From: Trochalopteron elliotii
Lineage: Eukaryota; Chordata; Aves; Passeriformes; Leiothrichidae
Length of the DNA stretch: 64,000 nt
Direction: 5' to 3'
Assembly: GCA_024734555.1 (NCBI GenBank)
Contig: JANPWX010000077.1
Location: 3,039,887 to 3,103,886, forward strand
In this document: positions 35,403 through 49,170 of the stretch, piece by piece
Layout of the letters: each line of letters starts with the position of its first letter
Numbering within the stretch: position 1 is the stretch's first letter
Made by a program: the position numbers and the translations under genes
The notes under the pieces: generated by a model
What the model was told of the DNA's origin: nothing
Seen by the model: only the letters and a program-made list of their open reading frames with translations
Database searches by the model: none

Positions 35403-37394
35403 AGGCTGGATTAATGACACTGTACTTAAAATAACAATAGAGAAATTCAAGAATACTTTTGAGATGACTATGAATTATTCCTAAGCATTGAAGAAAGGAA
35501 TATCAAGATATAACACTGGTAAATATTTTGAATAGCTCTCCTTTAAGATATATGATTGCAAAAAATGCCAAGAACACATAACTATTGCTAATATCAAAAA
35601 AGCAGGAGGTAGGCTAACTCAGGAAATTACTGTAATAGCCATTTCAGATAAACATCTGTAACCTCAGCTGCACAGAAAGCTAGAGGCAAACCTTGAAGGA
35701 GAAGCTCAGACGAGTTAATTAATGTTCTAAAACAGGTAAAATGGAGACATGATAGGATTTTTTAAAAATAGAATTCTATTTAGATCTGTTATATATAGGC
35801 ACTTCTGCTGTTATAAGCATGCCAGGATATAGAAATGCATGTATCATTATTTATGAACATTTTAAAGAAAGATTTGGAGAAATAAAACATGAAAAAATGT
35901 GCAAAATAGTGAAAAATTAATTTAAATAAAAATAGTGGAAATTTTCCTAAGGAACAATGCTTCTTAATATATATTTTTTGTGTGTTTTCCAGGGTCTAAA
36001 GTACAGCTAACTTACAGGCAATGTGCTAAAAAGCCTTTTATTCCATTAGAAAATTGTGGATTTAAAATTAAGCATAGTTTCTAATCATCTAGTAACAGAG
36101 TCAATATTTGCAATCCAAAGAGAACAATGGCTTAGACTTCTTTATGCAAGTCAGAAGGGAACTATTTTAACTGCACTAACATAATGATTAGTCATTGACT
36201 TGATGTTGCTAGCTGGCATAGGGATGTACATGCACTTCATGCTCTCCTTATTTTGAGGAGGATATAATTCTTTTGAGATCATTCCTTCTAGGTGCACAGA
36301 ATGTTTAAAGACTTCCACTATATTGATGTGCCCTGAATTTCTATTTCAGGACTACTATATTTACATTTACATGGAATCTCCTTCCTTTAGTTATTTTTGA
36401 TTAAGGGCTCTATTGCACCTAAAGAGGAATCAATTTAATTCCATTGTCTTTATTTTATTGTATTTATTTTATTTTATTTTATTTTATTATTTTATTTCAA
36501 TATTATTTGAATTGCATTAACTTAATTTCTGCTGTTTTGTCGTATGTTTGTGTAAATGATAAAACAATGCCTCTCATTGGAGAACGATATAATATAATCT
36601 GGTTCAAAATTTAGACATCTAAACTGAGGTATCTTAAAAAAAAAAAACACATGCCAAAAAATACCAAAACAATATCTCTGTTAAATTTCCCAGTTTTTAT
36701 TTTACCTAATAGAAATCTAGTCAAAAAAGTCAATGGAAACCAGAGTAAAATGTAGGAGAGAAGGTAGTGAGAAGGCATTAAAATTATTTAGTAGTTTTGT
36801 TATTCAGGGTAACCTTGGTTATAGAAGGTACTTATATAAGGTTGATGGATATAAAGTAGTATTTGCAGAAAACACTCCTAAAAGATCAGCAGCTCTAGAT
36901 AACACTGGATGACTAACAGGCTTTTGCCCTCAGTGACTGCTTTAGAGAGGACTGAATCAGCACAGGAATTTAAAATGGGTGAAGCCAAATTGTTAAGAAC
37001 CATTTTCAGCAGAGTGTTAGAATTCAAATTTCCTATCATCTTCCTATCATTTCTGCCTTTATATTTATTGAAATATCTGTTAGGTTATCACTAAAAGGAG
37101 TCAGAATATTTTATCTAAAAACACTACTAATAAAGTAAAATCAGAAATACAGAAATTCAATCTGATAAATAAAAGCCTTGTAATAGCTTTAACTATTGTT
37201 GTGTGTTCTTATTAATTTCAAACAGTTCTCTAACTAAAAAAGTGTGCAGCTTCCCTGAATACATTTGATTTAGAGTATCAAATATTAATATTTGAATGAA
37301 GTATTTGTGGGAATCTTTTAGATAAATGCATATATACATTTTATGCAGGCTTTTCTTATTCAGGCCAGTGTAGACACAAAAGGAATTTTGATTA
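35403..37394. other. Unique AT-rich sequence
   Basis: Nothing is recognised except the TTTTA-type repeat at 36449-36498 and an A-run near 36635. Confidence 0.55.
36449..36498. repeat. (TTTTA)n low-complexity repeat
   Basis: Imperfect TATTTTATT units, with four clean TTTTA repeats in the middle. Confidence 0.88.
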
Positions 37395-37475
37395 TATGGC
37401 AGGTCATATAGAGGTTAGACTAGAGGATATTTAAAGGTCCCTTCGAACCCAAGCCATTCTCTGTGGTTATGTTAA
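37395..37475 (+). mobile_element. CR1 LINE 3' terminal fragment
   Basis: GAGGTTAGACTAGAGGATAT near 37412 is followed by TTAAAGGTCCCTTCGAACCC and CCATTCTCTGTGGTTATG. This is the CR1 terminal segment of less than 100 bp. Confidence 0.85.
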
Positions 37476-39310
37476 GTCAGTTGCTTTCAGAATTTAATCT
37501 AGCATTTGCATAATCAGCAAAAATATGTGAGTTCACCCAGGGCTAGTAATTCCATCACAGCAGCATCATCTCTTTGGGTTATACAAGCCATTTGCAATAT
37601 AACCCACCTTGTCATCTGTTTATTTTCTTTGAAACTAGAACTGCTTTAATTTGGAAAATTTTTTTCTGGTTTCTGTATAATTATGATTTTCAGATGTGGT
37701 AACTATCTAAGAGTTTATACAGATATTTTATGTAACAGGAGAAAGAGTGCTTTTATCACCTGTGGAGTGATGTGATTTAGTGCCTGTTCACTCTGAACAG
37801 AAAATCTAAAACAAATTGCAGAAAATATGTTTAACCGCTAAAACTTTTTGAGTACAGTTCCAGTAGTAGTCATCATCTGTGAGTCTTTTAGTCTGGGACT
37901 AAGAAATCACCTAGGCGGATTGATGAAAACTATTTTAAAAGGATTTGCCAATGACGAGGTTTTTAGTTAAGAAATATTAACAATAAATACCGTGGAAAAT
38001 CCAAAGATACTTTAATTTATGAGATTGGGCTGAGACATAGCAAGTAACATTTAATGTTGGTATTTGTGCAGCAATTCATGCTGACAGGAAAAATACTGTC
38101 CTCAAATGTAAATTACATGCTACCGGTGTGTTGTTGTTTTTCTTTTTTTTTTTTAATATCCTAAAATAGATCTTAACTGGGGGTGAAGATTTCAGAGAAA
38201 GAATAAGAATATATAGAGAAGTTCTAAAATGAATTATCTTGTAGACCTTATGTTCAGAATGACTAAAAAAATATTTCTTGACTATATGGAAACTAGTTAC
38301 TATTATTTACTGAATAGCAAATAACTATATATATTTCACAAAAGAAAGTGATAATCATAAAAGCATGTGGTAATAGGTTATAAAAACCAGAAAAAAATAT
38401 CCTCAGTCGTGAGCTGGCTTTCGTATTGTTTAGCCCTATTTTGAGGAAGATTTGTATTTTTCTAACCACTATTAATATTTATTGCATCCAGGTTGCAGTT
38501 ACTTTGACTAGTACATATTTTATTCAGTTTGTTAAGTCATCAAAATCATGTGAGATATACAAGCAATTGATTCGCATTATTATAGTTAATGATGCATAAT
38601 ACCTCTTCTAAAAAAGTTTGTACATCATTCTTTTTCAGCCTCAATTTTAAACTGTGTAAGTTCTATTCAGGAAAAAATAAAAGATTTCCTTGGTAATTAG
38701 GTGCATGTATGTGAGTAATTACCAGTTTGACTATTTTATGAATTTAGATAGAACAGAGTCTTTCCTGGTTCGTATTTCCCAGACTTCCTCCAAATGTTAC
38801 TTCCCTGTTTAAACGTTAGATTTATAGCCCTACTTGAATAAGAACTGCCAATCAGTTTATGAATACAGAAAATTTTCACTGAATATTTCCTAATTATAAC
38901 ATCTATTTTTGGTTAAAAAGAAAAAAAGACAAACCAATAAAAAACCATATAGAGGCTATTATACACAAGGGATATGGTTTTGGTTTTCTTTCATATATTT
39001 GGTTGGTTTTGCTATTTCAGGGACAGTGAAAGCCCTATAATCTTGCTGAAGCAAGAAAAAAAGATGCAATACAATTTTCTTCAAGGAGAAATAAAAACCT
39101 ACAAAAAAAATCCCAACAAAGATAATAACTTTAATTCCTGTGTGCTGGAATTTTTTTTTTTCTGGACTACTACAAAAACTCCAGCTCTCTGAAGTTCTGC
39201 TACTACATTGCAAGTCATTATTTCTGTGCAAAGATGGGTTGTTACATATTTGATAGATGGGTGAATTTTGTGTTCATGGAAGACAGAATTACGCTTCCAC
39301 AAGCATCAAA
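37476..39310. other. Unique AT-rich sequence
   Basis: No gene or repeat is recognised. T-run at about 38142-38155. The opposing frames 38959-39231, 38974-39192 and 39099-39302 overlap each other and are not supported. Confidence 0.55.
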
Positions 39311-39431
39311 AATATTCAAAGCCTGACTGAACACAGTCCTGGGAAACCTGGTCCAGCTGAACTTCCTGGGGGGGGGGGGTGATTGGAGTAGATGATCTCA
39401 AGAGGTCCCTTCCAAACTAAATGATTCTGTG
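39311..39431 (+). mobile_element. CR1 LINE 3' end with a G12 run
   Basis: CCTGACTGAACACAGTCCTG, then CTGGTCCAGCTGAACTTCCT, then a run of 12 G at 39368-39379. It continues GATTGGAGTAGATGATCTCA, AGAGGTCCCTTCCAA and ATGATTCTGTG. This is the normal order of the CR1 3' end. The G-run is an expansion of the G-rich stretch usual at this point. Confidence 0.9.
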
Positions 39432-41781
39432 AAATGGAGAGAAATTGCACAGCAGCAGTAGACAGTGACTTAAGTCACCATGTATTCCCAACTGAAAAGA
39501 GTCCTGAAAATCAGACTGATTTGGTCGGGAGGAAAGGATAAAAACCCAGCAGTAATGGTGGAGAGAAATTTTGAAATATAAGAAGAAAGTTAAAAGGAAC
39601 CAAAATTTCTTGCAGTTGTATGTACCTTTGTTCTTGTTATCTTTCAGTGGTTTATTATCTTCCTTTGTCCTGACAGTACATGAAAGCCACTTTGAGTGTA
39701 AAATGTATACACAGAGTAGGATGTACAGTTGTTTAAAAAAAAAAAAGAAGTGTAACATGTTTTTTTTAAGAACTTACACAAAGTTAAATCTAGTTCACTG
39801 CATGTAAGTGAATAGAATAAGTATTAGGTGGATTCATTCTACTTGGATCAATTAAAGCTGGAGTTTTACAACCTGTTCCAGCTCTTTTGTTTCACTTGTG
39901 CGCACACTTGCACTGAAAAGAAAAAATAAAAGGAGAAAATGACAGTATTTGCCATCTGTTTTTCCATATTCTCATCGCTGATTGCCTTTTATAATGCAGA
40001 CTTTCCATCTTTGTAAGTCCAGCCATTTCATAATTATTCTCCTTTCTGTTTCCTTACTTCTTTCCTGTAATGTATTATTTATCCCATACTGCATGCCCAA
40101 TACACATTTCTTTTTGATGCCAGCCAAATCCTATGGATATTTGTTTCTCAGTCCTTTAACAATTATCCCCCTTCCGAACAAGTTTTTAAGTAATAATGTC
40201 TCTGATCAGAACTGAAATTGGGGTATCACAGGGCATCCTTTCTTCATTGCTTCATGTAATTAAAAGTAGACCTAATTCCTAATCTCTTTAAGTTTGACTG
40301 GAAATAAACCAAGTGTCAGATACTATTTGAGATGCTGGAGTGACTAGGGGAAGAAAAACACATTTTTCTACAAAGCAGCCAGATGTACTGGGTAAACTTG
40401 AGCCTCAGTCTATGGGAAATTTATAATACAGCATGAAACAAAAGGAATCAAATGTCTAGTCACAAAGACAAATGCTTGAAACCACAAATCTTTTTAGCTA
40501 TTGATATAAAGAAGACTATCTATATTTCTTTAAGTGCTTTCAAGTATTTTCCAAACTGCAAAAGCTTTGAGGAAACTAATTAAGAGCATGTATTCAGAGA
40601 ATGATATTTAGACACACATTTTTGAAGAGAATTCAGGTAATGTCAAGACAGAGAACAGACAAAAAGAGCAGCCGTTAAATATGGGATTTTTATCCAGTTT
40701 GTAATTTCAATGTTTTCTGACAAGTTACTAAAACTAGACTATGAGATATATTGACTTTTTGGCTCATGCACCCTAAATGAAATATTATCATGAAAAATGC
40801 TAAATAAAATTCGTTTTTTGTTTTTGTTGTTGTTGTTCCAATATTCTGCTCCCAGTATTTGCAGCACTGGGCAACAACAATAGAACTTGTCTAAATTTGT
40901 AACCTGAAGGTTTCTGTAGCAATGGCTCTGAAAGCCTCAAGAGACATGGCGGTGGAAAAGCACGTTTCTCTCAGAGATTCCAGGCTTGTCTTCTTCTAAA
41001 CTCTAAGGAATTCTAAATCTCTTCAAGACTAGAACAAACATATTTTATCCACATTACACTGTATTTGTCCATGGAATACCTCTGTGCTCCACAAATGATC
41101 ACATGGCCCTAGATCTGAATTACTGTTTTCTGTTCTTTCCTGTTTCAAATCCCTGGAACAATGTAAAGGCATTTTTGTAGCCCACTGGGCTAATGTTTTA
41201 TTAGCTTGAAAGTGCTGATATCTTGGATGCAGGGAGAATTGCCAGGGCTCTAATGCACTGTGAGATAGTTTAAAAGACTGTAATGGGAGAGGCAGTGAAA
41301 ACTCTGTAGTATCCCAGTACAAACCATATCACCTTTATTATACTTGCGGTTCTGTTTTGTTTTCAGTGAAGTGCAAGAGACCCACAAAAGAACTAAGATT
41401 TATTCCGTGTTCATGAGCAAGGAACCAAGAGGCAGAAGTAAACCTGAAAACAGTTATTTTTCAATGTAGGTTTATCCTGCACATTCCTAGACTTCTAATT
41501 ACGATCTAATAAACCTCCCTGTCAACAATTTTGGAAACACATAGATTTCAGGGTTCCTGAGATGGTTTAGAAGAGATAAATGGCAATCACACATACAACT
41601 CCTAGAAATTTAAGCTCCGGGCTACATGGCAGAGAGCTTAAAAAAACACTGCTGCATGACATATGGGGCAAGTAGCATTTCAGATCAACATTGACTCTCT
41701 TCAGTCCCATTTTTACAGGCATAAAACCAAGATAAATTCTTTGCAAATTTGCCTTCCAACTGAGAAAACGCCAGGAAAGAA

Positions 41782-41822
<41 letters not shown>

Positions 41823-43477
41823 GAGAAAGAAAGAGAGAGAGAAAGAGAGAAAGAGGGAAAGAGAGAGAGAAAGAAAGAAAGAAAGAGACAACCCCTGAAA
41901 GCCCCCAAAATTACCAGAAACACTTGGAAAGATGTATTTTTTGCATGAAAAAAAATCAAAAATATGCAGTTTAAGCATGGCAAAATCTGTCTAGTTTTCT
42001 CACAGTTCATTAATTAGTGAGTACACTGCTCATTAGGGCTGTAATGTCTCATGTGGGAATCAAGTTTCAGAAGTGAACGAACAGGTTTTATTTTAGATAG
42101 ATAAAAAATTATCAATATGTGTCCTATCACACTGTATAAATTTTATTAGAGAATAATTAACTCTGATTTTCTTCTTCCTGAAGGGTTTTGACAAATTCTG
42201 TGCAAATTCCAGTCCACAAACATCTATTTATCTGGTACTGTATAAAACAAGTAAGACTGACAAATTTTCCATGATTTGTTTTAAATTATTCTTGTCTTGT
42301 TGCAAATTCTATTTAGAGGTCTGTCTTGTTACTTGTTGGTGACATTTTCAGAAGAACTTTCAAAATCTGATTTCATCAGATAGGGTAAATGAAGAAAATC
42401 TGAATTGAGAGATTCAACATGAAGTACCTATATTTTTACTAAATTATTGCTCAAAAGTGAACCCTTATGGGTAGTGAGACAGGAATTGGAAGGTTTAATA
42501 ATGTTAGTTTGCCAAGAGATAAGATATGAGTAATTTTCCTTCTGGTTGTTTCTGGTTTTGAGGGGGTTTTTTGTTCATTTGGTTGGTATATTTGATTTGA
42601 GGGTTTCATATCATTACACTTTTGGGCAGAAAACGTATGAACACTGCTAGAAAGGTTTCTTAGGCTTTTGAACCACTTTCTGCCTTTCTGCTGAGAGATT
42701 ATTCTGCAAAAGTTATGCATCAGCTATTGCATTTCCTATTTTGGGAAAATAATTCAATTTTAAATAAATTACTCTTATGTCTCCTCTGTTGCTTCTTTTT
42801 CTAGGACTAGACATGCTAATATAAAGTTTAGTTCTAGTAATATTAAAAAAAAATCTATTCAATTAACTTCTAGTTGCTTATTTCAAAATTGATATACTCT
42901 TTTTTTTTTTCTTTCTTATTCCTAGCTACTTGATGTTCTACTATTAATTTATTGCAGCACTATACAGCAAAGGTTTTTGTCTCTTATAGGTAAGATTTGA
43001 TATTGTATCCTGTCTGCTAGTTTGGTTCTTAGCTATAGTATTTTTTAGAAAAGTTAATTTGAACAGAAAAATGCTAGCATCATACAGACCTTAGGATGTA
43101 GAATGAAGGAATATATATATAATTTCAGAATTTATTTGCCTTTTCTTATGATAGATGGAAAATATTGTTAGCTAATAATGTGAGGAAAACACCAGTACAA
43201 TGCCAAAGAAATAGTCAATTCTCAATGTCACCCATTCTCATTTTATGAAATTCAACAAATCATTTGAGACAAAGTTCTTGACCATTCCCAAAGGATAGCA
43301 CTACATCAGTACTGTATTTTTATCTGACATATAAAGCAAAACTATTAGAGGAATAATTATGTGTGGATACATACAGTAGGTTTTTTTCCATATTATATCT
43401 TTCACGTGCCCACAGGGTTTTTTGAATAGTAAGCTCTGAAAGTATAGAGAGAAAACTTATACAAAATTAAATCATAA
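39432..43477. other. Unique AT-rich sequence
   Basis: No gene is recognised. Opposing frames 39417-39758 and 39571-39807 overlap and have no domain. Short GTT repeat at about 40822-40836. The purine repeat is listed separately. Confidence 0.55.
41775..41888. repeat. Polypurine (GA)n/(GAAA)n tract
   Basis: About 114 bp of almost pure purine on the + strand, mixing GA and GAAA units. It gives the serine/leucine-rich frames on the minus strand (41567-42010 and 41685-41978) and the arginine/glutamate/lysine frame on the + strand (41663-41974). None of these is a gene. Mirror-repeat polypurine tracts can form triplex DNA; that is known of the class, not shown here. Confidence 0.95.
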
Positions 43478-43690
43478 AATAATAAAATCATTATGGTTGG
43501 AAAAGACCTCCAGGGTCATTGAGTCCAACCTTTGACTGAACGACATCATATCAACTAGAGTGTTTCACTAACTTCTGTGTTCAACTGCTTCTTGAACAAT
43601 TTCAGAGATGGTGACTCCTACACTTCCCTGGGCCGCCTGTTCCAAAACTTCATCACCCTTCCAGTGAATAAATTCTTCCTGAAAGTCATT
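43478..43690 (-). mobile_element. CR1 LINE 3' region, 5'-truncated
   Basis: The left edge reads AAAATCATTATGGTTGGAAA, then AGACCTCCAGGGTCATTGAG and TCCAACC. This is the reverse complement of the CR1 3' end. The match continues through CTTCCCTGGGCCGCCTGTTC to about AATAAATTCTTCCTGAAAG. The CR1 sense strand is minus. Confidence 0.92.
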
Positions 43691-46600
43691 TATCCTTCAT
43701 CCTATTTGCTATTTACTTTTTAGCTAGTTATGAAAATTCTCTTTGAAAAAGTTTGATGTCAGACAAAACTTCTCAGAACTCTTCAAGATCTGTGGGTGTA
43801 CACATTCAATTACATTTTAATTCTAAGCTCAGTGTAATTTTACAGTGTAATGAGGCAAGCAATAGTAAATAATGACAGTCATGGGAATATTAAATGCTGT
43901 AAATATACTTAATGATTACAATAGCATGACCAGTTCAGTAATTGCAAGATTTTCCTACACACACATATGTGACTAAATTGATGATGGTTCTGTAGTTGTC
44001 TAAATTTTCCCTATTCAGTTTCTAATGAAGTTTCATGCATATAAATAGCATTGTTTTCATTAGGAGAATATCAATACAGTTATTAAGATTCAACTGCTAT
44101 CAGACCTAGCATCTTTCAGACTTTCCACAGTTGATTCTAAGCAATGGGGAAAAAAGCAGTACTCTCAATATAGGAGCAATCTCAGTATTTCTTTTTTAAT
44201 ATGGATATGTGTGTATGTATGTGTGCATTTATACACATCTGGTGAGTTTCTACATGTTTCTTGTCTGTTTTACTCATTTCAAATAACATTTTCTGCTTCT
44301 AGTACCAAATTTTTTAAGCCAATCACACCTGGAAATCCACAACAATGGAAGTTTTTAACTGAAAATATAAATTTCCTTTTTTTTTTTTTCACTAGAATAT
44401 GTCAGGCTTGATTCTCCATTACCTCAGTGAAGTTATGGATTTCATAGATCAGTCAGTTCTCTCTTTTAGTCCATATTACAGACACTAAAGAAAGTGGGGT
44501 CACAGTTGTACTGATTCTGTTTCTTAACTTTGGTTAACAAAAGATCAAAGAACTTGTCTCAAGTCTGAATTTGAACTACACCCTGAAAATAACTGATGGA
44601 ACCAATGTTCTACATTATTCCTAGACTTCAATAGAGTTACACAAATAAAATGCAAATACATTGTTGGCACTTAATCATCATTAGAAATTTCTATATTATT
44701 TGAAATCTAATTTATACATCTATGTCATAAAAATAACATCTCTTCTGTTAATCTTAAAATGTAATACACTTCCTGATAATTTTTATTTAGGTGCTGTCAC
44801 TCTGGCTAATGGTGACTTTGTGGTATCTTTAGCACTGTGCAGATAACCCCTAGCTGTTTTATCCTTTTCATTAATAATTCTCCTTGGTCCTCGTAGATTT
44901 GGTGACGTTTCTCAGATCTGAGAAATTGGCAAATACCAAGTCCAATACAGTTCTGTCATAGCTGAGGATTTGGACTTGCAGACTACTCTGTGTTGTGACT
45001 TCACCAAACTTTTCTTTCACTGGTGTCCGACATAATTTCTTTGACCAATTGAATCAATTTTCTTTTATTCTTTGGCCCTTTTGCCCATTCCACTCCTCAA
45101 ACTTATATCCTATCCCAACCAATTGTGGGTTTAGTTTGATTTGGGTTGTGTTTTCCTTTGTTTTTCTAGACCTTCTTTCTCCTGGAATCCCTATATCTCC
45201 CTTTTTCTTACCTTTCCAAACTTTCAAATTTCTGCTTCCAGGTCTCATAGTCTACGAGTCTTATGAGAGAGAGAGGAGCCATTGCTCTCATCAGAAAAGC
45301 TTCATAGAAGAGAATCTACCTGGTTACCCAGTAGGGTGAAGCATTTACACTCCACACTGTCTATAGATGGTCTGAGAGGTTCTGACTAATTTTTTTCACA
45401 AATTTTTTTGCTAAGGGATAAAGCTAGGAAAATTAATTTATAAGCAGCTGAAAATGAATTATTATAATAGAAGCATCATGAATCTCAAGGGTACGCAGAG
45501 TTAAAAATTCTCTCCAACATCTCTTAAATACTCATCAGAGATAACTGTGAACTATGATGGTAGCCTACAAATATATTTGAAACCCTGCAGAAATCATACA
45601 CCAGCTTAAGAAGAAAAGAACAAAATTAAAAGCTATACATGACTGAGCGATCACTTTGCCAAAAGACAGTACTTATTATGTCACAATCATTCACTAGTTC
45701 TGTCCTTCCATTTTCCCTGTCATTGCACAATGTAGGAAAACAAATCCCTTCTACTAAATTCTTGCAGTCTGTGTATTGGATCTTTTTTTCAGTTGTAATT
45801 TTGGGAAGTGCTGAGCATAATAGATATAAAAATAAAAAGGTAGTTTACTGCATCAATAACTTCAAAATGTATTTCTAAACAAATCTGTAGAGAAATATTT
45901 CTAATTAGTCAAGACAGAAAGATAATGTGTAAGTAAAATAATATGATTAGGGACCCATTCCATTTAAAGAACCACTTATCATGTCATGGAAATGTCAAAA
46001 TATGCTGTGATTATTTCTCCATGAAATCTTTCTAATGAAACCATTTCTAGATGTTTTCTGAGTATCTCTAAGAAGAAAGACTCAGAATTTTCATGTGAAT
46101 TCAAGTATATTTATAAAAATTATCTCTATTTTGGAAATTAATATTTTTGTGTATTATTAGGTGAACTTTGAGCTAGATAATTTTATATATAGATCAATGT
46201 TTTTTGTGTTAACTAGTCACGTGCACAAATGTGTTCATTCTGGATGGCTTTGGTTGAAATACTGACAAAATTATTCAGAGTTCCTAGAAAATTGTATATT
46301 TATATCATATGCAATCCAATTAATTATCTTCTGTTAAAATGTATCAGTGTAAAATGTCCAGTAAAGAGAATCATCACTCTTATGCATATTGACTCATTCT
46401 ACATATACAAGCATATATTTGAATATATACATGTATTAAAATTAGTCTGTTGCTTTTATGTCATTGATGTTTCGCAGGGATAAGGAAGTCAGGATATTAT
46501 CTAGTAATTTGAACCCACCAAGGCTGAAGTTTAAAATGCAAATAATAAACTCTAGTTCCTCAAAAATTATTTTAAATTTCCTGCCACTCTGTTTGATATG

Positions 46601-48769
46601 TGAAGTGTCCCTTTTTGCTATTCTGTTTAAAGAAGGTACATCTTCCACATTTGAATCAGCAGCAGAGATGCTGTTACTGTCAGCCCCACAGATGTTCATC
46701 ATCTGGTTCAGAGTAAACCTGCATGAACAACTGCCAAGACCTTGCAAGCCTCTCAAAAACAGGTACATAAAACACAGCCCAATGGATTTCTGCCACATTA
46801 CAGTTTCAAATACTATTATATTTTTCAGCTGAATTTAGTGTAGTTAGAAATATATATGGAGTTTGACTGTTAACCATGATGTTTTGCCTTATATTTACTT
46901 TCACTGTGGAAGTAATTTTTCTTATTTGCAACTTTCTTTTTTTTTTTTTTACATACGCAGAGGAACATTTTGGGAAAAATCCTTCAGTTGTTTATTTTAT
47001 GAATATTTAAGATATGAAGTATGCAATTAACCTGAAGGATTGAAAAGCATGATTAATTATCAGAAAGAAATCCAACACCTATATCAAAAATCTAATTCAT
47101 GTCTCTACTCCTTCATTTGAATGTTATGCAATTCTGATTAAAATTCATAATTACAAACTCTGAATATATTAAGGAGAGCATATAGCTTTAGAATTTTCTT
47201 GTTAGGTCTTAGCTAAGAATAATGAAGAAGTGTTTTTTTCCTATGGGAGCATGCATAAGTGAAACAATGTCATTGGTTTGAGTCATAAGGCCTTAGATCT
47301 AGAGCATTCCACAAGAGAAGAGTGAAACTTGAACACAGAGAGAGTAAAATCTACCCATTTTTCATCAAAGACAAGCAAAAAATAATAGATTAAGAAATGA
47401 TTGCAGCTATCATTTTAAAAATGATTTTAACAGAAATAATCAATAAATTCATCTTTGAAGGAAATAGGCTTTGCTCACGAGTCTAAAAATGATCACAACC
47501 AGTACTCACTCCAGTGATTTCCTAAAACAGTCCCTGAATTTAATCATTAATATCTCCCACTGTTTCAGAAATTCACATATTTATTTATAAAATTATTTAT
47601 GAGACTGATGACAAAATCAGTTTATGTATTCATTTACTTATTAAAAATCTACCATAGCCTTTATTACTTATTAATATCAATTTTGATATAGCAGTGAACT
47701 CTTGTTTGGAAATCTTGTCTGTTTCTCACTAATTTCATTCAGGGTTTTTTTTCATCATTAAAGTCTGTCAAACACCAAAATGTTAATTGAGAAGTCATCA
47801 GCTAAATTTAAAGCACAGAGAAATTCTTAGAAATTGCATTTTTTTAAAGTAACCCCAAATATGCTGTAAATCTTTTCTGGGAAATTTTCTTTATGATTTT
47901 TTGACTGCTAATAGAATTCTTATTCAAGGTTTGGAGTTTGTCTTTTTTTTTTTTTTCCCCTTAACCTTATCACCACAGTAAGCGATTAAGTTCAAAGACT
48001 TTTATACTTTAACATGTGAATGAGTCATAAAGAAAATTAATTAAATAGTTGATTGAAAAGTTATTTTTGAAAGCATCACATATAAGGAAACCATTTCCTT
48101 CTCTTTTTAAGTGATGATGGAAAATTTTATAGAACAAGAAGTATAGTGAGAAGGAAAAATATATCTTGTTTTGCAGAAAATACTTAAAGAATCTCCCAAC
48201 TATTAAACAAAAAGCTAAAGGACCTTTAACCCAGAAGAAAATGTAGGTAGTTCCTCCTATAATTCATTAACCATTTCATCTCTTAAATTATTTGAACATC
48301 AAGAGAATTACAGAAACATTAGTAAATCTCTTTTAACGAGTCAAAAGTGGGAATTAACTGTTGAAATGAATATTTTTCTTAAAAAGAGAGTACATAATAG
48401 CATTTATTGTTATTCTTAACTAAGCAATAGTTAATACCAATAAAGCTACAATGCAGTAGCTTAAAAGTGCCTTTAATAGGGTGTTTGATGGCTTTGTCAG
48501 TAAGAGTTCACCCTTCCTTCATGTCACTGAACAACACCAGATGTGTTGCTCACAGTCAAAGAGTATTTTGCCCAGGTTTTTTGATCTGACTGAGAAAAAG
48601 AGAATCTTCTCCACCAGGATAAGGATGGCCCAATTCAGACCTCAGGTAAGTGTTTAAATATTCAACAAAATACCATGTTCTGATTTTAAGAGCTTTTATG
48701 AATTCTGGATTTTCCCATAATATTGGAAGATTGGAAAATTAACTTTTGCTGAACAGTTCTTATGCAGAA
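43691..48769. other. Unique AT-rich sequence
   Basis: No gene is firmly supported. An 18-bp perfect palindrome, TTTCTCAGATCTGAGAAA, lies at 44908-44925. T-runs lie near 46932-46951 and 47943-47957. A stretch open on both strands at 46442-46832 is discussed as a weak exon candidate. Confidence 0.55.
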
Positions 48770-49170
48770 CCTAAGCCTTTTCTGCCTCTTGCCTCACCAT
48801 GCCAGTGAGGAGACTGAGAGTGCACAAGAAGCCGGGAGGGGACATGGACAGGGCAGGTGACTCAAATTGACCAAAGGGATATTCCTTACCATATGGGATC
48901 ATGTTCAGTGTATAAAGTGTGTTGAAGGAGGTTAGGGAGATGTTCAGAGTGACAGTGTTTGGTCTTCTCAAGTTAACATTACAGGTGATGCACTCCTGTT
49001 ATCCTGGAGCTGGCTGAACACCTGCTCATGGGCAGTGGAGAATGCATTCCTGGTTATGCTTTACTTCTGTGTGTAGCTTTTGCTTTACCTACTAAACTTT
49101 ATCTCAGCCCATGTTTTTCTCACTTTCAGCCTTCTGATCCATTTTCCCATCGCACTTTAAGGAGTATGAA
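48770..49170 (+). mobile_element. Old endogenous retrovirus LTR, diverged
   Basis: The + strand holds CCAAAGGGATATTCCTTACC and ATATGGGATCATGTTCAGTG, then a TATAAAG box at 48911-48917. About 150 bp later come TTTGCTTTACCTACTAAACT, TTATCTCAGCCCATG and CTCACTTTCAGCCTTCTGAT. I recognise this order from a common passerine LTR family, in which a variant poly(A) signal of the ATTAAA type replaces AATAAA; here it is ACTAAA. The ends are eroded and I found no target-site duplication. The frames 48771-48971 (minus) and 49028-49267 (+) are incidental. Confidence 0.78.

Noticed and set aside
33666..37373. Identical 15-mer TTCAGGCCAGTGTAG at 33666 and 37359
   Set aside because: Flanks do not match; a 15-base match between two sites is expected by chance in 64 kb.
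41567..42010. 147-codon minus-strand frame rich in serine and leucine
   Set aside because: It is the translation of the polypurine/polypyrimidine tract; overlapping frames exist on both strands.
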